A stretch of DNA of 64,000 bases from Castor canadensis (GCF_047511655.1 NC_133390.1:161670583-161734582), one strand, 5' to 3'. Positions 23,763 through 35,054 are shown, numbered from the stretch's first letter. Made by a program: numbers and translations. Notes: generated from the letters alone by a model not told the origin.

Positions 23763-23889
23763 GTAAGTGACCCCATATACTCACTGGGGACAGTTACCAC
23801 TGCTTGGGCATCCAGCTTGCTTCTAATCCAGCTCATCTAACGGGGCACAAGAGCAAGATGTTAAGACTTAGCAAGATCAGGATGCAAAG

Positions 23890-24300
23890 TCAAGCATAGT
23901 GATGCACAACTATAATCCCAGCAGTTAAGAGGCGGAGGCAGGGAGATTGTGAATTCCAGGCCTGAGCTACATAGGGAAATTATATTTCAAAACATTTTTT
24001 TTTAAAAATCAAGGCTCAGCAAACTATAGCCTATAAACTAAATCCAGCTACCATCCATTTTTGTGAATAAAGTTTTATTGAAACATAGCCCCATTCATTC
24101 CTTTTGACTATGGCTGCTTTAGCACTGTAATGGCAGAGTTGAGTAGTTGCTACAAAGCATGCAGTGCCCCAAATATGTACTACATGGCTCTATAAGGGAA
24201 AGTGTATAGGACTGGACGTGCAGCTCAAGTGGTAGAGTGCCTGCTTTGCAGTTCAAACCCTGAGTCCAAACCCCAGTCCCACCAAAAGAAAAAGAAAAAG
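23890..24300 (+). mobile_element. B1-like SINE, DNA-transposon fragment and ID SINE in intron 4
   Basis: A B1-like unit (about 23893-24000) is followed by a hAT-Charlie-type non-autonomous DNA transposon fragment (about 24010-24205). The latter is recognised by 'aataaagttttattgaaaca' and 'ggcagagttgagtagttgct'. An ID unit follows (about 24210-24300, 'gcagctcaagtggtagagtg'). Confidence 0.65.
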
Positions 24301-24884
24301 AAAGAAAAGAACAGGAATGTGGAGTCCTGGGCAGGATTCTTTAAGGCTCAGCATACAGCAGTGATTTGCCTGTGGTAGCTGCTCAGGGAGTTTGGAAGGG
24401 TGACTGCAATCTTCGAGGGGCTGCCTTTACTCTGCTTTTGTTTTCATTGCATCCCTCAAGCCCCTCACTGGGCACTGAACAGGTTTCACTGGCAAAAATC
24501 TAATGGTGGGGGGAATATTAATGGAGGTGTGAACAGACTTAAGGAAAACACATGGAGTGTTGTATCCAGAGACTAGCAACAGCAGGGAGCTATTACCACC
24601 TTTAAGGTTGAGAATGAGAAGCCTGGAAAGAGCTGGAACGTTGGGCAAGGAACAGACAAGTCTATTGCCATAGAGGAACACAGCCACCGCCAGAACAATG
24701 GTGAGGGAGGGAGTGGCCTCAACATGAATGTCCCACTCCTCCTTCCTGCCAGCCTGTGCCTCTCTTTACCCAAACAACCCAAAGGCAGAGAACAAGAGCG
24801 ATGGACATATGAGTCTATAGACACAAGGAGGGCAGCAGATGGAGCTGCCAGTGGCAGGCCACACAGAACCAACAGTCAAAGGCT

Positions 24885-25210
24885 TTTTTTGTGTGTGTGT
24901 GGCATTGGGAATTGAACTCAGGACCTTGAGCTTGCTAGGCAGGTGCTCTACTACTTGAGCCATGCTCCACCCAGCCTTTTGAATTTTTTAGTTTGTATTT
25001 CTGTGAGGGTCTTGTGTTTATGCCTAGGCCAGTCTTGGACCAAGATCCTCCTACCTCCACCTCCTGAGTAGCTGGGATTACAGATGGGCACCATCACACC
25101 TCAGCAAAGTTTTTTTCTGTTTTGTTTGTGATACTTAAGATTGAATTTAGAGCTTCCCATTTACTAGGCAAGCAGTCTACCCCTAAGCAAGGGCTCTACC
25201 AGCCCTCCAG
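24885..25210 (-). mobile_element. Dimeric SINE plus a second ID-like unit, antisense, in intron 4
   Basis: Contains 'gcattgggaattgaactcag', 'gctctactacttgagccatg' and 'ctcctgagtagctgggatta' (a dimeric antisense SINE). A further diverged unit ('aagcagtctacccctaagca') follows near 25140-25200. Confidence 0.7.
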
Positions 25211-25989
25211 ATCGCTTTGCTCTAGTTAGTATGTGGGGTGAGAGTGAAAAGGGACACAGTGTCCACAGAAACACAGAGCCTAATCCTGCAGTTGCTAGGG
25301 AATTTATATTTGGGGAAGCCCAGAGACCGTTAGTTGTTCACTCACTCAGCTGCTGACAAATGTTTTCTGCACAAACTGCAGGAGCCTTGAACTGAAGACT
25401 GCCGACGGGAAGAGGAGATTATCAGTTGAGCCTACAAACTTACTGTTTTAACTAGGTGGAGATATGCCCACGTCTCAGGAGCAAAGCCAGGAGAGTCTAT
25501 ACCGTTCATACACATGCACACAGACACAGTGGGGACAGCAAAATGTTTTCAGATGGTGGTGGATGCTTTATAGATACAGACATAGAAAAATGGTCTTAGC
25601 CATTTTTTAGTGGTGGCAAGAGTGTTAACTGTGTTGATGTGTGATGAACTGCTCACATGCAATTCTGACCATGTACACAGAAGGAGGGGATCCAGGTGCT
25701 CTGAGCATAGGACTCATCTAGCCTTTGCAGAAGGGACTGTTTCCTCAAGGAAAGGACATCTGAAATGAGCCTTGAACTCTGCCAAAAGAGGAGGAGGGGA
25801 GAGCTTTACTGGCAGAGGTAGAAGTGTATGCACGCAAAAGCTTTCCAGGAAGTAAAAAGAGATCAGTATATCTGGAAGGAGTGGGAGTGACTAATCAGAA
25901 TAATTTTAGGGAGCAGGCAGGAGCCAGACCTTAGTTTTTATCACAGACGGTGGTGCGAGCCCTTGGAGGATTTTAAGAGGTTGGGTGAT

Positions 25990-26200
25990 GCCTGTACCTT
26001 GGTACATGCCGGAAATCCCAGCTACTCGGGAGGTGAAGGTAGGAAGATTGCAACTTTGAAGCCAGCCTAGGCAAAGTTAGTGAGACACTATCTCAAAAAC
26101 AAAAATATAAACAAAAGGGCTGGTGGTGTGGATCAAGTGGTAGAGCGATTGCACAATGTCCTGAGTTCTATCCTCAGTATCAATAACAACAAAAAAAGGG
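25990..26200 (+). mobile_element. Dimeric B1-ID SINE in intron 4
   Basis: Contains 'ggaaatcccagctactcggg' and 'tggatcaagtggtagagcga', slightly shortened in the ID-like part. Confidence 0.75.
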
Positions 26201-27720
26201 AATGATGTAATCATCTTTTTTGTTTGTTTGTTTTTAAAGATTGCATCTTTAGAAGACATTAGAGCAGGATGGATGGAGAGGACTAGAGAGGAGGCAGAGG
26301 CAGTGTCCAGATAAGAAACAATGGTGCCAGGCAGGGGATGGTAGTGGGGGTGGGAAGGAAGTTGATTTGCATATGGGAAACAAGAAGAAGGAATCCAGGA
26401 TAACTTATGTGCTCTGTGATCCATGGAAAATCTCTTACCACTTCAGTATTTTGAACTTTGACTCAAGTTGTAAGGATACCCATGAGTGTAGAAGGGGGCA
26501 GATCTTTCTGGAAGCAACACTGCAACCATGGCTATCAGGGTCCCCATTGTGGTCTCTAAGGCAGCAGCCAGAGAGTTCAGGCCCATCCAGGGACTGAGGT
26601 CCAGCCAGGCTGTGGGTCCCAGGCTTGCTCAGAGGACAGAGTCCTGGAAAGTTCAGGATGCTTTCTTGAGGAGCCCTAAAAACCAAATGTATCTGATTTT
26701 ACCCCACAAGTCTATTATACATATACATAGATAATATTCATACATCTGCATACCCATCACAGTCATTCAGTTAGCAAACATCGAAATGGTAAAGAAAACT
26801 TTATGGGAGGGGAAAAAAATGCCAGAAGTAATTCTTCTTTGTCTACTTATTTTGCACAACTTCTCACCCTTCCCATCAAGTCTTCACAAGCACATAGGGT
26901 GAGAAGCCCTGTTCCAGGCCTCGGTTCTCACAGAGTGGGTGTGTAGTTGGAAGGAACTCTACAGGCAGCTCTATCTGAAGTGATCTAGAATTCCCTGAGA
27001 TTAGTGAGGTGCTAATCTGCTGCATTGCTGGGCCTATTTGGGTGGGTGAAGAGAGGCAGGGTGGGAGAGGGGCATATAAAGACTAGGTCTTACCTTGCTC
27101 CTTATACCTTAAAATTTTTCAGATGTTTTTGAGTGGGTAATTTTTCCACATACTTCAAAATTCAAGATGTACGAAAAGGTGCAGAGCGAACAGAATCTCT
27201 CACTTTGGTTCCCCTGCCAACCAGTTCTTGCAATAGCAGCCACGAGTGTCCTGTGTATTGTTCCCGAGAGATTCTGTGCCTGCCTTTCTGGATATTTAGT
27301 CTTTTGTGTTTTGTACACAGATAGGAGCATGCTGTATGCAGTGCTAGGTCCTTTGCTTTTATTACTTGACGTATATTTGGAAGTCACTCCACATCAGAAC
27401 ACAAGAGCTTCCTTTCTGAATACTCCCTTGGATGATGACACGTCAGTGTATTATTGGTCCTGTATTGATAGACTTAGTTTGGGGGATTTTCTAATAATAT
27501 TTTGCTATTACAAACAATGATACAAAGGATGACCTTGTGACCATGTTGCACCTGGTCCAATAAATTAAAGGTAAATTCTTATATGTACTTTTGGTCACTT
27601 TAATATCTACTAACAAATTGCCCTCTGTGGAAGTTGCTAGTCTCCATTCCCACTAGTAAATGTGTGGAAGACTGATAGCCCACACTACCACCAACATGGC
27701 CTGCTATCAAAGATTTAGCT
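26201..27720. other. Intron 4, unassigned part
   Basis: No additional exon or RNA recognised. Both strands carry short frames without family features. Confidence 0.35.
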
Positions 27721-27724
27721 CTTT

Positions 27725-27901
27725 GCTGGGCGCCTGTAATCCTGGCTACTTAGGAGGCAGAGATCAGAAGGATCACGGTTGAAAGCCAGCCCCAAGCAAA
27801 TAGTTCAAAGGACCCTATCTTGAAAAAATACCATCACAAAAAATGGGCTGGTGGAGTGGCTCAAGGTGTAGGCTCTGAGTTGAAACCCTAGTACTGCAAT
27901 A

Positions 27902-27941
<40 letters not shown>

Positions 27942-27945
27942 ATCT
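27725..27945 (+). mobile_element. Dimeric B1-ID SINE ending in a (TAA)n microsatellite
   Basis: Starts 'gctgggcgcctgtaatcctg' and ends 'gagttgaaaccctagtactg'. Its A-rich tail has become a (TAA)n tract at about 27898-27940, just 25 bases upstream of exon 5. Confidence 0.8.
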
Positions 27946-27969
27946 CACCCTCTTTCCTCTTTTCTCCAG

Positions 27970-28033
27970 TTGGATCCTGAACCTCTTCCTTGAAAGAATT
28001 GAAAATAACATCAAAAATATCTTGGAAGAAAAG
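27970..28033 (+). CDS. BPI-fold gene exon 5
   Basis: Acceptor TTTTCTCCAG, donor AAG|GTAAAC, 64 bases. It encodes SWILNLFLERIENNIKNI then LEEK, aligned with LBP GWLLNLFHNQIESKFQKVLESR. Its first base completes the AG from exon 4, which confirms both boundaries. It follows a (TAA)n microsatellite and a SINE in intron 4. Confidence 0.92.
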
Positions 28034-28097
28034 GTAAACAGAAGGATAAGCAGATTAGTAGCACGTGAATCACTGGCATCTGCGTATTTGATATTTG

Positions 28098-28175
28098 GCA
28101 GTGCTGGGGTTTGAACTCGGGGCCTCACATTTACTAGGCAGGTGCTCTACCACTTGAGCCACACCCCCAGTCAGA
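28098..28175 (-). mobile_element. ID-like SINE, antisense, in intron 5
   Basis: Contains 'gctggggtttgaactcgggg' and 'ctctaccacttgagccacac'. Confidence 0.8.
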
Positions 28176-28794
28176 TATTTGGAAACAGCCTTTTCTCTTA
28201 AGTATGTCGTTACTTGAATTTGTTTATCAAAACTTCCTCATTCATGGTACAAAGACAAGTGTCAAGACTTTCCTAAATTTGTGTGACCATGTATGCTTAA
28301 TTAGTATTTGAAACTGCCAGTGTGTTATTTGATTATCTAATTGCAGGTAATATTAGGGAAATATTGGTTAGAAATGATTTTGGGTCCCTTCCGCACACCA
28401 CACCAAAAAAAAAGTCAAGTCCAGGAAATAAATTTTAAAACTTTTTAGAGGAGAAAACTGAGTTTCTTTCTCACCTTAGAAACATTTCCTAAATAAGACC
28501 CCCTCAAAAAACACACCATATGGAGAATAGCAATGGGATAGCTCTCAGCACCTCTCACCTCTGGAGAAAGTGTTGGTCCAGGGAGGCAGACAGGTGCATC
28601 TTTGATTTATCCTCTGAATATCTTGGGGGACCTCAATAAACCCACTGGCACCTCATTCTCCTCACTTGTAAAGTGGGGACAATGGCCCCCTACTTGAAGA
28701 GGGTTGGTAAGGATTCACCCCACAGAGTATATGGCACACACATTGTGTTCACAGCACTCACCATTATTACCATTTCAGAGTCAAAGCTCAACTG

Positions 28795-28990
28795 GAATCA
28801 CTCCTCACTGTGGAGCCCATGAGCTCTGCAATTGGATATCCGGGTTTAAATCCCATCTCTGCCACTTTTCTGGCTGTGAGGTCTGAGATAACTGTCCTAA
28901 CCTCTCTGAGCCTTAAAATCCTTGTCTATGAAATAGGAATAACCATAACAGCTACCTTGCCAGGCTGTTGTGAGGACCACGATGTGGTAT
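28795..28990 (+). mobile_element. MIR SINE relic in intron 5
   Basis: The phrases 'gtttaaatcccatctctgcc', 'aacctctctgagccttaaaa' and 'ttgccaggctgttgtgagga' are MIR landmarks. The copy is old and shared by many mammals. Confidence 0.6.
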
Positions 28991-29764
28991 ACTTACAAGT
29001 TAGCGCCTGATCCAGGAAAGAGCTGGGTAAACGGAGTGAGGTTATTTCCATAGGCATTTAACCTCCCCAGAAGTCCTGTGTGGGTTGTTGTCTCTGCCAC
29101 ACAACACAGAATACATAGCTAGAAAAATCTGGGTATCACATGTCCCAGGGGAATGGGGCGAGTGCCAGAGAAGCCAAGCCCAAGGAATGGACATTTCGGA
29201 TGAGGTCACTGACTTCAGTCCCCATGGGTCTGTGAGTGCAGAGTTCCAGGTGCTCTGCAGAAAGAGGATCTCTGCCAAAGGACCGGGACAGGGGATGGAT
29301 ACATATTCCAAGTCCTGGGAGGCCTGGCTTCTTGGGTAGGGCTGCCCTGGCTTGATGCCCCAGGAGGGGCAGGTCAGGTCCACCTGACAGACGTGGCATT
29401 TGCAATAGAACAATGCTTCTCAGTGTTTAAAAACACAAAAAAACCAAGAGTTGGTCTTAAGTGATGGAAAGCCTTGTCATTAAACCATGCAAAATGACAG
29501 AATGAATAATTCCCTTCACAGTCCTTTTTCTCTTTCCAGTCTCAACCGGGGGCTAATGTATCCTGAGCTGTTTTGTTCTGCTTTGTTTTTTAAATAGAAA
29601 AGAGGCATTATCAAGCTGGGAAGCAGTATCTAGCCAGACTTCCAGGAAGGCTCTCTTTAATTTCTCATATTCATCTTCCCAGTTACTCCTGTTCGTACCA
29701 AGGGATGCCAGCTTTGCATTGACAAGAGTGCTGTGAAGTTTCTGGGGAGCTTTATGGGTGGAGG

Positions 29765-29900
29765 CATGTGGTGGCACACGTCTGTAATCCCAGTGCTCAG
29801 GAAGCAGAGGCAGGAAGACACCTGGGCTACAGAATGAATTCCAGGCCTCCTTGGGCTACCTAGTGAGACCCTGCCTCAAAATAAAACAAACAAACAAAAA
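29765..29900 (+). mobile_element. B1-like SINE in intron 5
   Basis: Contains 'tggcacacgtctgtaatccc' and 'gagaccctgcctcaaaataa' with an A-rich tail. Confidence 0.75.
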
Positions 29901-30367
29901 AGTATTTCATTTTTAAAAGTCACTTGGTAAAAAGAAAATACTAAGTAAATGACAGTTGAAAGGTGAGAAAGGCAAAATCCTGGAGGAAGTATAGGAATTG
30001 CTGAAGCTGGAAATGACAAGCCTAGGGACTTCTGGAGTTCCATGACTTGCTCAGCTGTGAGCTGGTGGCCAATGAGGAATGGAACTCAGGGGCTGAACCC
30101 TCTCTGCCTTTGCTTTGGGCCTCTGGTGACCCAGCCAGCAGTGTGTGCACAACAAGTGCCATGCTCCTCTCTGGCTCCCTCTTACTCCCAGAGAACCAGG
30201 ACTTGAGTAGAAAAAGGAATCAAAGGGGCCAGGGAAGAGCATGGTGGTGGCATCACCACCCAGCACACACACAAAGGCACCTACAGAGCAGGTGTACTGG
30301 GAAGGTAGGCATTGCTGTAGACAGGGAGGAAGAAGGATTCACCTGGCTTTCTCATCCATTTTGGCAG

Positions 30368-30431
30368 ATCTGCAAAATGGTCAGGAAGACAACAGCCTCA
30401 CATCTGAAGCCATACCTCCAGACTCTGCCAG
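30368..30431 (+). CDS. BPI-fold gene exon 6
   Basis: Acceptor TTTTGGCAG, donor CTGCCAG|GTTTGG, 64 bases. It encodes ICKMVRKTTASHLKPYLQTL then P, nearly the LBP sequence ICEMIQKSVSSDLQPYLQTLP. The cysteine is the second half of the family disulphide. It leaves phase 1 and needs an exon starting with two bases of a valine codon. The only candidate is on the opposite strand at 31725. Confidence 0.92.
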
Positions 30432-31444
30432 GTTTGGAGCACACCCCCCCGCCACTTCTCTGGGTGCCACTAGATTCCATGGCACCGGGTACCCTGGAAC
30501 CATTACCCCCTGGAGCAAACCTGGAGTTTTTCCCATCAAGTATCTTCATGCTACAGAGTTAGAGATGGGGTTGCCATCTCTCCTGGGGTCTGTTGTTTGG
30601 AGATGGGTATGTTGAGGAAGGACTCCAAAAGCTGCTGGGAGCATGTGGTGGGCAGAGGATTACAAATACATGGGACAATCAGGCGTTGGCTATGGGCCTG
30701 CTGCTTTAGCAGATCAGGGTCTTCAAGCCACAGGGGCCTTCAATGACCACACAAGTCACCTCCTCCTCCTGAGATCCATGGTAGACTCCTCTGACTCTCG
30801 GAATACCAAGCCCAACCTCAGGTGACAAAGCTTTACACACCTGGTCTCCAGCTTCCTCTTGCTCCCTCCTCAACTCTTGTCCCACCACACAGGGCCCCAT
30901 TAGTTCCCCTGGGATACCAGGCCCCACACTGCTGCATAGTCTTTGGTCCTGCCCTTCCTCATCTCCCACCCCCAGTCCATTAGCGTCAACCCCTTTCAGA
31001 TCCCAGCTCCCCCACACCTCCTCAGATCCAACTAGGTGGTGGATCCCCTCAGAATGTGGGGTCAAGGGTGTGCAAAGATCCCCTTTGGCCCTGCAACATT
31101 GAGGTCCTGACAGCTGCCTGAAATCTCTGTCTTGTGACCTCACAGTCCAGGACAAAGAGAAGCGCGGACGGTGGAGGTCTACTGCTCAGTTTGCATCCTG
31201 CATGTCACCACCTCTGGGACCTTGAGCAAGGCACAAAATTCCTTGTGTCTCAACCTCTCACCTGTAAAATGGTGATGAGGGTATGGAATTTCATTAATTT
31301 ATTTGCACAGCCTCTAAGGACTGACACATGGTGAAAGTGTATGTCAGTTAAATAGAATAAACCCATTTTGGTCAAACTGTTAGCACACCAAAGCCTGGCT
31401 CAACCCACAGGAAGCTGCAGAATGAACAGGAGCTAGAGAGGGTG

Positions 31445-31545
31445 TGTTCATTTCCTATTGCTGCTCTAAGACTGACCACAGTCTCAGTGGCTTAAATCAA
31501 TAAGAACTTGTTCCCTTACAGGTCTGGGCAGGGATGGAGACTAAC
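31445..31545 (-). mobile_element. MLT1-type LTR fragment, antisense, between exons 6 and 7
   Basis: The phrases 'catttcctattgctgctcta' and 'cagtggcttaaatcaataag' are typical of the antisense end of MLT1 LTRs. Only about 100 bases are recognisable. Its orientation relative to the inverted exon 7 may help map the inversion. Confidence 0.45.
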
Positions 31546-31633
31546 AAGTAGATGCCTGGAAAGGGAGGGGAGGAGCTGATTCTGATTTCCTACCAGTCTT
31601 CAGTTCCAAGACCCCTTTCTCCTAGCCTCTTAC

Positions 31634-31725
31634 CCTGAAGAACACGTCCAGGCCTTTTGAGGTCACCTGGGGAGCTCCTACCAAACTGTAGTCAATGCCA
31701 GCAACCTCATCAATCATCATGGTGA
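31634..31725 (-). CDS. BPI-fold gene exon 7, inverted relative to all other exons
   Basis: Read on the minus strand: acceptor CTGTCTTACAG, 92 coding bases, donor TTCAGG|GTAAGA. It encodes (V)TMMIDEVAGIDYSLVGAPQ then VTSKGLDVFFR. This aligns with LBP VTTEIDSFADIDYSLVEAPRATAQMLEVMFK and BPI VMTKIDSVAGINYGLVAPP. It enters in phase 1 and leaves in phase 0, exactly what exons 6 and 8 demand. No plus-strand copy was seen between exons 6 and 8. The splice sites and frame are undamaged, so any inversion is recent or is an assembly artefact. Confidence 0.9.
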
Positions 31726-31884
31726 CTGTAAGACAGGAAAGAGGCAGCCTTATGACAAAGCAGCCAAACACACGTGTGTAAATTGTGTACTATACAACTC
31801 CAGGGAGTTCCATTCACATGACCCATAGTCTCTGGAGGATGGAAATGGGGCTGGGGCTGATCCGTAGTACTTTCAGAGAGAGAA

Positions 31885-32000
31885 TTAATCAGTTAATTAA
31901 TTTAATATTTTATTTAGTACCTGCTATATGCCAGGCACAATACAAACTGAAGAAACAGCTGTGAGTAAGACAGTCAAAGTCTCCGTCCTCACAGAGTCCA
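31885..32000 (+). mobile_element. Possible L2 3' fragment in intron 7
   Basis: The phrase 'ttagtacctgctatatgcca' followed by 'agtctccgtcctcacagagt' resembles the conserved end of L2. Confidence 0.45.
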
Positions 32001-32209
32001 GAAAAGAAACTGACAATCAAATACTTGAGCAAATAAATGTAAAATTGTAGGTGTGTTCAGAAGCAGCAGTCCAAAGGATGAGACCGGTCATATAACAGGG
32101 GCAGAGAGGAGGTTGGCCACAGTAGGCCTCCCACAGGCAGGCTCTGGTTGCTTCTACCTGTCACCCTCACTGGTAGGAACTGTGGATGATTGAGAAACCC
32201 TTTCTCCAG

Positions 32210-32386
32210 GGTGAATTCTTCAGCCAAAGCCAGCGCTCCCCAGTCCCCTTCAGTGCCCCGGCCCTGCCACTGACCTGGCAACATGAACACATGGTTTACT
32301 TGGCAGCGTCCGACTATGTCTTCAATACGGCAAGCCGGGTGTATCACCAGGCTGGGCACATGAACATTGTCATCCAAAATGAGCAC
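32210..32386 (+). CDS. BPI-fold gene exon 8: start of C-terminal barrel
   Basis: Acceptor CCTTTCTCCAG, donor GAGCAC|GTGAGT, 177 bases, phase 0 at both ends. It encodes GEFFSQSQRSPVPFSAPALP, then EHMVYLAASDYVFNTASRVY and HQAGHMNIVIQNEH. These align with LBP GEIFHRNHRSPV and KMVYFAISDYVFNTASLVYHEEGYLN. The SDYxFNTA motif is a family hallmark. Confidence 0.93.
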
Positions 32387-32599
32387 GTGAGTTGGGGGGA
32401 AGGAGGTTGTAGTTCCCTGGGGAGAGCTTAGATGGGACTGTACCCTCTGTGGGTACTGAAAGGAGTCCCAGGGAAGAAGGTATAATTTGCAGCCTGCCAA
32501 ACATGGACTCAAATTTAAACCGTGCCTCAGTTTCACTATCTGTGCAGCTGGATCCTAACAGTGCTTATTCCCCTGGGGATCTTATGAGCTATTGTCTAT

Positions 32600-32830
32600 C
32601 AAAGTTTGATGTGGATATTCAGGAGGTGGAGACAGAAAGATCAAGAGTTCAAGGTCAGCCCAGGCAGTTAATGAAACCCTGTCTCAAAAACAAAACACAA
32701 ACAGAAGTGATGAGGGGGTTGCATAGCTCAAGTGGTACAGTCCTCTGTACTGGAGATGTGGCTCAGTGGTAGAGTGTCTGCTTTGCAAGCACAAAGCCCT
32801 GAGTTCAAACTCCAGTCCCACCCACCCCCA
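32600..32830 (+). mobile_element. B1-like and ID-like SINE units in intron 8
   Basis: Contains 'tcaaggtcagcccaggcagt' (B1-like part) followed by two ID-like units with 'tgtggctcagtggtagagtg' and 'gagttcaaactccagtccca'. Confidence 0.7.
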
Positions 32831-33249
32831 AAAGTGGTACAGATCTGGCCTAGCATGTCTGAGTGGCTGGGTTCAATCTCCAATACAGAAGATAAATAAG
32901 TAAGATAACAAGGAGGGAGGCTTGGTGTCTGATACACATCGGCATCGCTGCTAAAAATTAGGCTGTGGTGTATAATACCAGGTCCTCCAAGAAGCAGATG
33001 ACAAGATAGCATTAGGCTTGTAAGAGACTCATCAGGGAAATGCCTGGGATACAGGAGAGAAGCGGAAGGTCCAGGTGGGCGAGCCCTGAGCCTTGAGCCA
33101 CCTGCAAAGAAGCAAGAGGACTGAGAAGTACATTAAATGCCAGGTGGTGAGGGTGATCAGCTCTGGTCACCATCCTGAGAAATCATAGTGACACTAAGAG
33201 ACTTTTTTTTAAGTATTTACATAGAACCTGAGCACATCCTCTCATAGAC

Positions 33250-33342
33250 TTTATTTTTTTGGTGGCACTGGGGTTTAAACTCAGGGCCTCATGCTTACTA
33301 GACAGGCACTCTACCACTTGAGCCATTCTGCCAGCCCCAAGA
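33250..33342 (-). mobile_element. ID-like SINE, antisense, in intron 8
   Basis: Contains 'tttggtggcactggggttta' and 'accacttgagccattctgcc'. Confidence 0.8.
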
Positions 33343-33378
33343 GGCGTTTATTGAGCACATAGCATGCCTGCACTTAAC

Positions 33379-33510
33379 TCGTGTATCGTCTCATTTAATC
33401 CTCACACAGCCAGTAAGATAAGTGCAATTACTGTCCCTCTTTTACAGTTGAAGAACCTAATAAATCTTGCTGCCAATGAGTCAGCTAAGAAATGGCGGAA
33501 GCAGAACTGG
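33379..33510 (+). mobile_element. MIR relic containing the first copy of a 36-base duplication
   Basis: Reads like the 3' part of MIR ('ctcatttaatcctcaca' followed by 'ctgtccctcttttacagttg'). Its first 36 bases (33379-33414) recur exactly at 34218-34253 on the other side of exon 9. Confidence 0.6.
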
Positions 33511-33597
33511 AAGCCAAGCTGTCTTATCTCCAGGTCCACCCCTCTTACGACAATGATGTCCTGCTTCTCCAGCAACCTCCTGCTCATCCCGCTGCAG

Positions 33598-33657
33598 ATG
33601 CCCCTAAAGTCTCCGATCCAACTGCACACCAACGCATTCCGGGCCCTGGTTCCTCAG
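33598..33657 (+). CDS. BPI-fold gene exon 9
   Basis: Acceptor CCGCTGCAG, donor CCTCAG|GTGAGA, 60 bases, phase 0 at both ends. It encodes MPLKSPIQLHTNAFRALVPQ, aligned residue for residue with LBP IPPDSNIRLTTKSFRPFVPR. A much longer open frame covers it, but only this part fits the family. Confidence 0.88.
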
Positions 33658-33919
33658 GTGAGACCCTGGTTCACTCACCCCAGCGGACAAGGCAGGCCCC
33701 TCACCTGGGCCAGATCCCAAGATTGTATTCTGACTTGGATGAACTGTGTGTAGACAGACAGCTTATATATTAGAACCATGGGGAAGAATAAACAATCATC
33801 CTCTGACTCCTTGTGGCACTAAGATGCAGCATCTGGATTTAGATTGCTCATGTCTGCTGTTTTCCAGATTTGGAACTTAACCTTGCTGAGCCTCAGTTTC
33901 CTCATCTGTCAAGTGCAGA

Positions 33920-34012
33920 TGAAGAGCTGGCAGAGTGGCTCAAGTGGTAGAGCGCCTGCCTAGAAAGCATGAGGCCCTGAGTTCAAATGCCAATACCACC
34001 AAAAATAAAAAA
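33920..34012 (+). mobile_element. ID-like SINE in intron 9
   Basis: Contains 'gagtggctcaagtggtagag' and 'ctgagttcaaatgccaatac' with an A-rich tail. Confidence 0.85.
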
Positions 34013-34217
34013 TGGTGGTAAAAACCTCACTGGGTTACTCAGATGAGAGATAAAAGCACTAACCAACACAAATGCACAGAGGCCCTTCCAGGTACATGCA
34101 TGGGTGCTTTGGCCAGGCTAGTAATTTGGAGCTAAACCAATCATCACTAATACTTGTTTGAAGTTTATTTAGAGGCCTAGCTGGAAAGTGGTGGGGGCAG
34201 AGGGGCGAAGAGCAGCT

Positions 34218-34253
34218 TCGTGTATCGTCTCATTTAATCCTCACACAGCCAGT
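34218..34253 (+). repeat. Exact 36-base direct repeat, second copy
   Basis: Identical to 33379-33414 over 36 bases. The sequences on both sides of the two copies differ. The first copy lies in a natural MIR context and the second does not, so this one looks like the derived copy. Confidence 0.85.
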
Positions 34254-34509
34254 GTGTGAGTCCAGCTCCAGTCCCAAATTTGCCCTCCAGACAAGGTGAG
34301 CAGGCAATGGGAGGCAGTATGGTGGCCACCCAAACATATCCACTGGGGTGTCTTGTCCACCCAGACAGTTTATCAAGGTGCCTCTTCCAACCTTGAAAAG
34401 TAGCTCTGGAAAAGAAAATTCCCTGCACCCTGGGTAGGGCTCTGCCCTTCTGGCCTTCTCCAATACGTTTGTCTCCCAGACTATCCTAAGTGTCTGCCCC
34501 TCTCCCCAG

Positions 34510-34680
34510 CTGTCCAGGTCATACCCCAACATGGAGATGGAGCTTGAGGCATCTCCAGAATCAGAGCCACTCCTGATGTTCACCCCTGGGAATGTGACCC
34601 TCCTGCCAGTGATAGATATCCAGGCCTTTGCCCTCCTGCCTAACTCCTCGGACCGCAAGCCACTCTTCCAGATCAGGGTG
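34510..34680 (+). CDS. BPI-fold gene exon 10
   Basis: Acceptor CCTCTCCCCAG, donor AGGGTG|GTAAGT, 171 bases, phase 0 at both ends. It encodes LSRSYPNMEMELEASPESEP, then LLMFTPGNVTLLPVIDIQAF and ALLPNSSDRKPLFQIRV. LBP has LARLYPNMNLELQ, LLNFSPGNLSVDPYMEIDAF and VLLPSSSKEPVFRLSV. Two N-glycosylation sequons are visible (NVT, NSS). Confidence 0.93.
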
Positions 34681-35054
34681 GTAAGTCTGGTCCTGACCAG
34701 GGAGCAAAGGGGCATGGGTGCCATGGGTGGAAGGCCCTCCCTTGACTGAGAGGTGAGGTCACAGCTGACAGGTGCAGAAGGCTGTTTCTGCTTCAGTGGA
34801 TTCTATCTCCCTGATCTGCATAGCCAGGCAGAGTTCATCAAGTCATGCACTGTCTGAATTGCAAGAAACCCTTAGCCATTCACTGCAGCTGAGTTTAAAT
34901 TTTCTCACAGTTGTTTACTATACATTTTTGAAAATTTAAAACATCATACTATTTAAATTATTATAAATAAAAATAATCAAATTATCATTTAAGAGATACG
35001 GATTTGACAATCCTCTCTAAAGTGACTTACAAATTCAACACAATCCTTATCAAA

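Noticed and set aside
25379-25452. Exon-like stretch after CTGCAG ('gagccttgaactgaagactg') in intron 4
   Set aside because: Exons 4 and 5 already join in phase and match LBP without a gap, so there is no room for another exon. The stretch has no clear donor.
30047-30562. A 171-codon open frame covering exon 6
   Set aside because: Only the 64 bases at 30368-30431 match the family and have flanking splice signals. The remainder is intron read-through.
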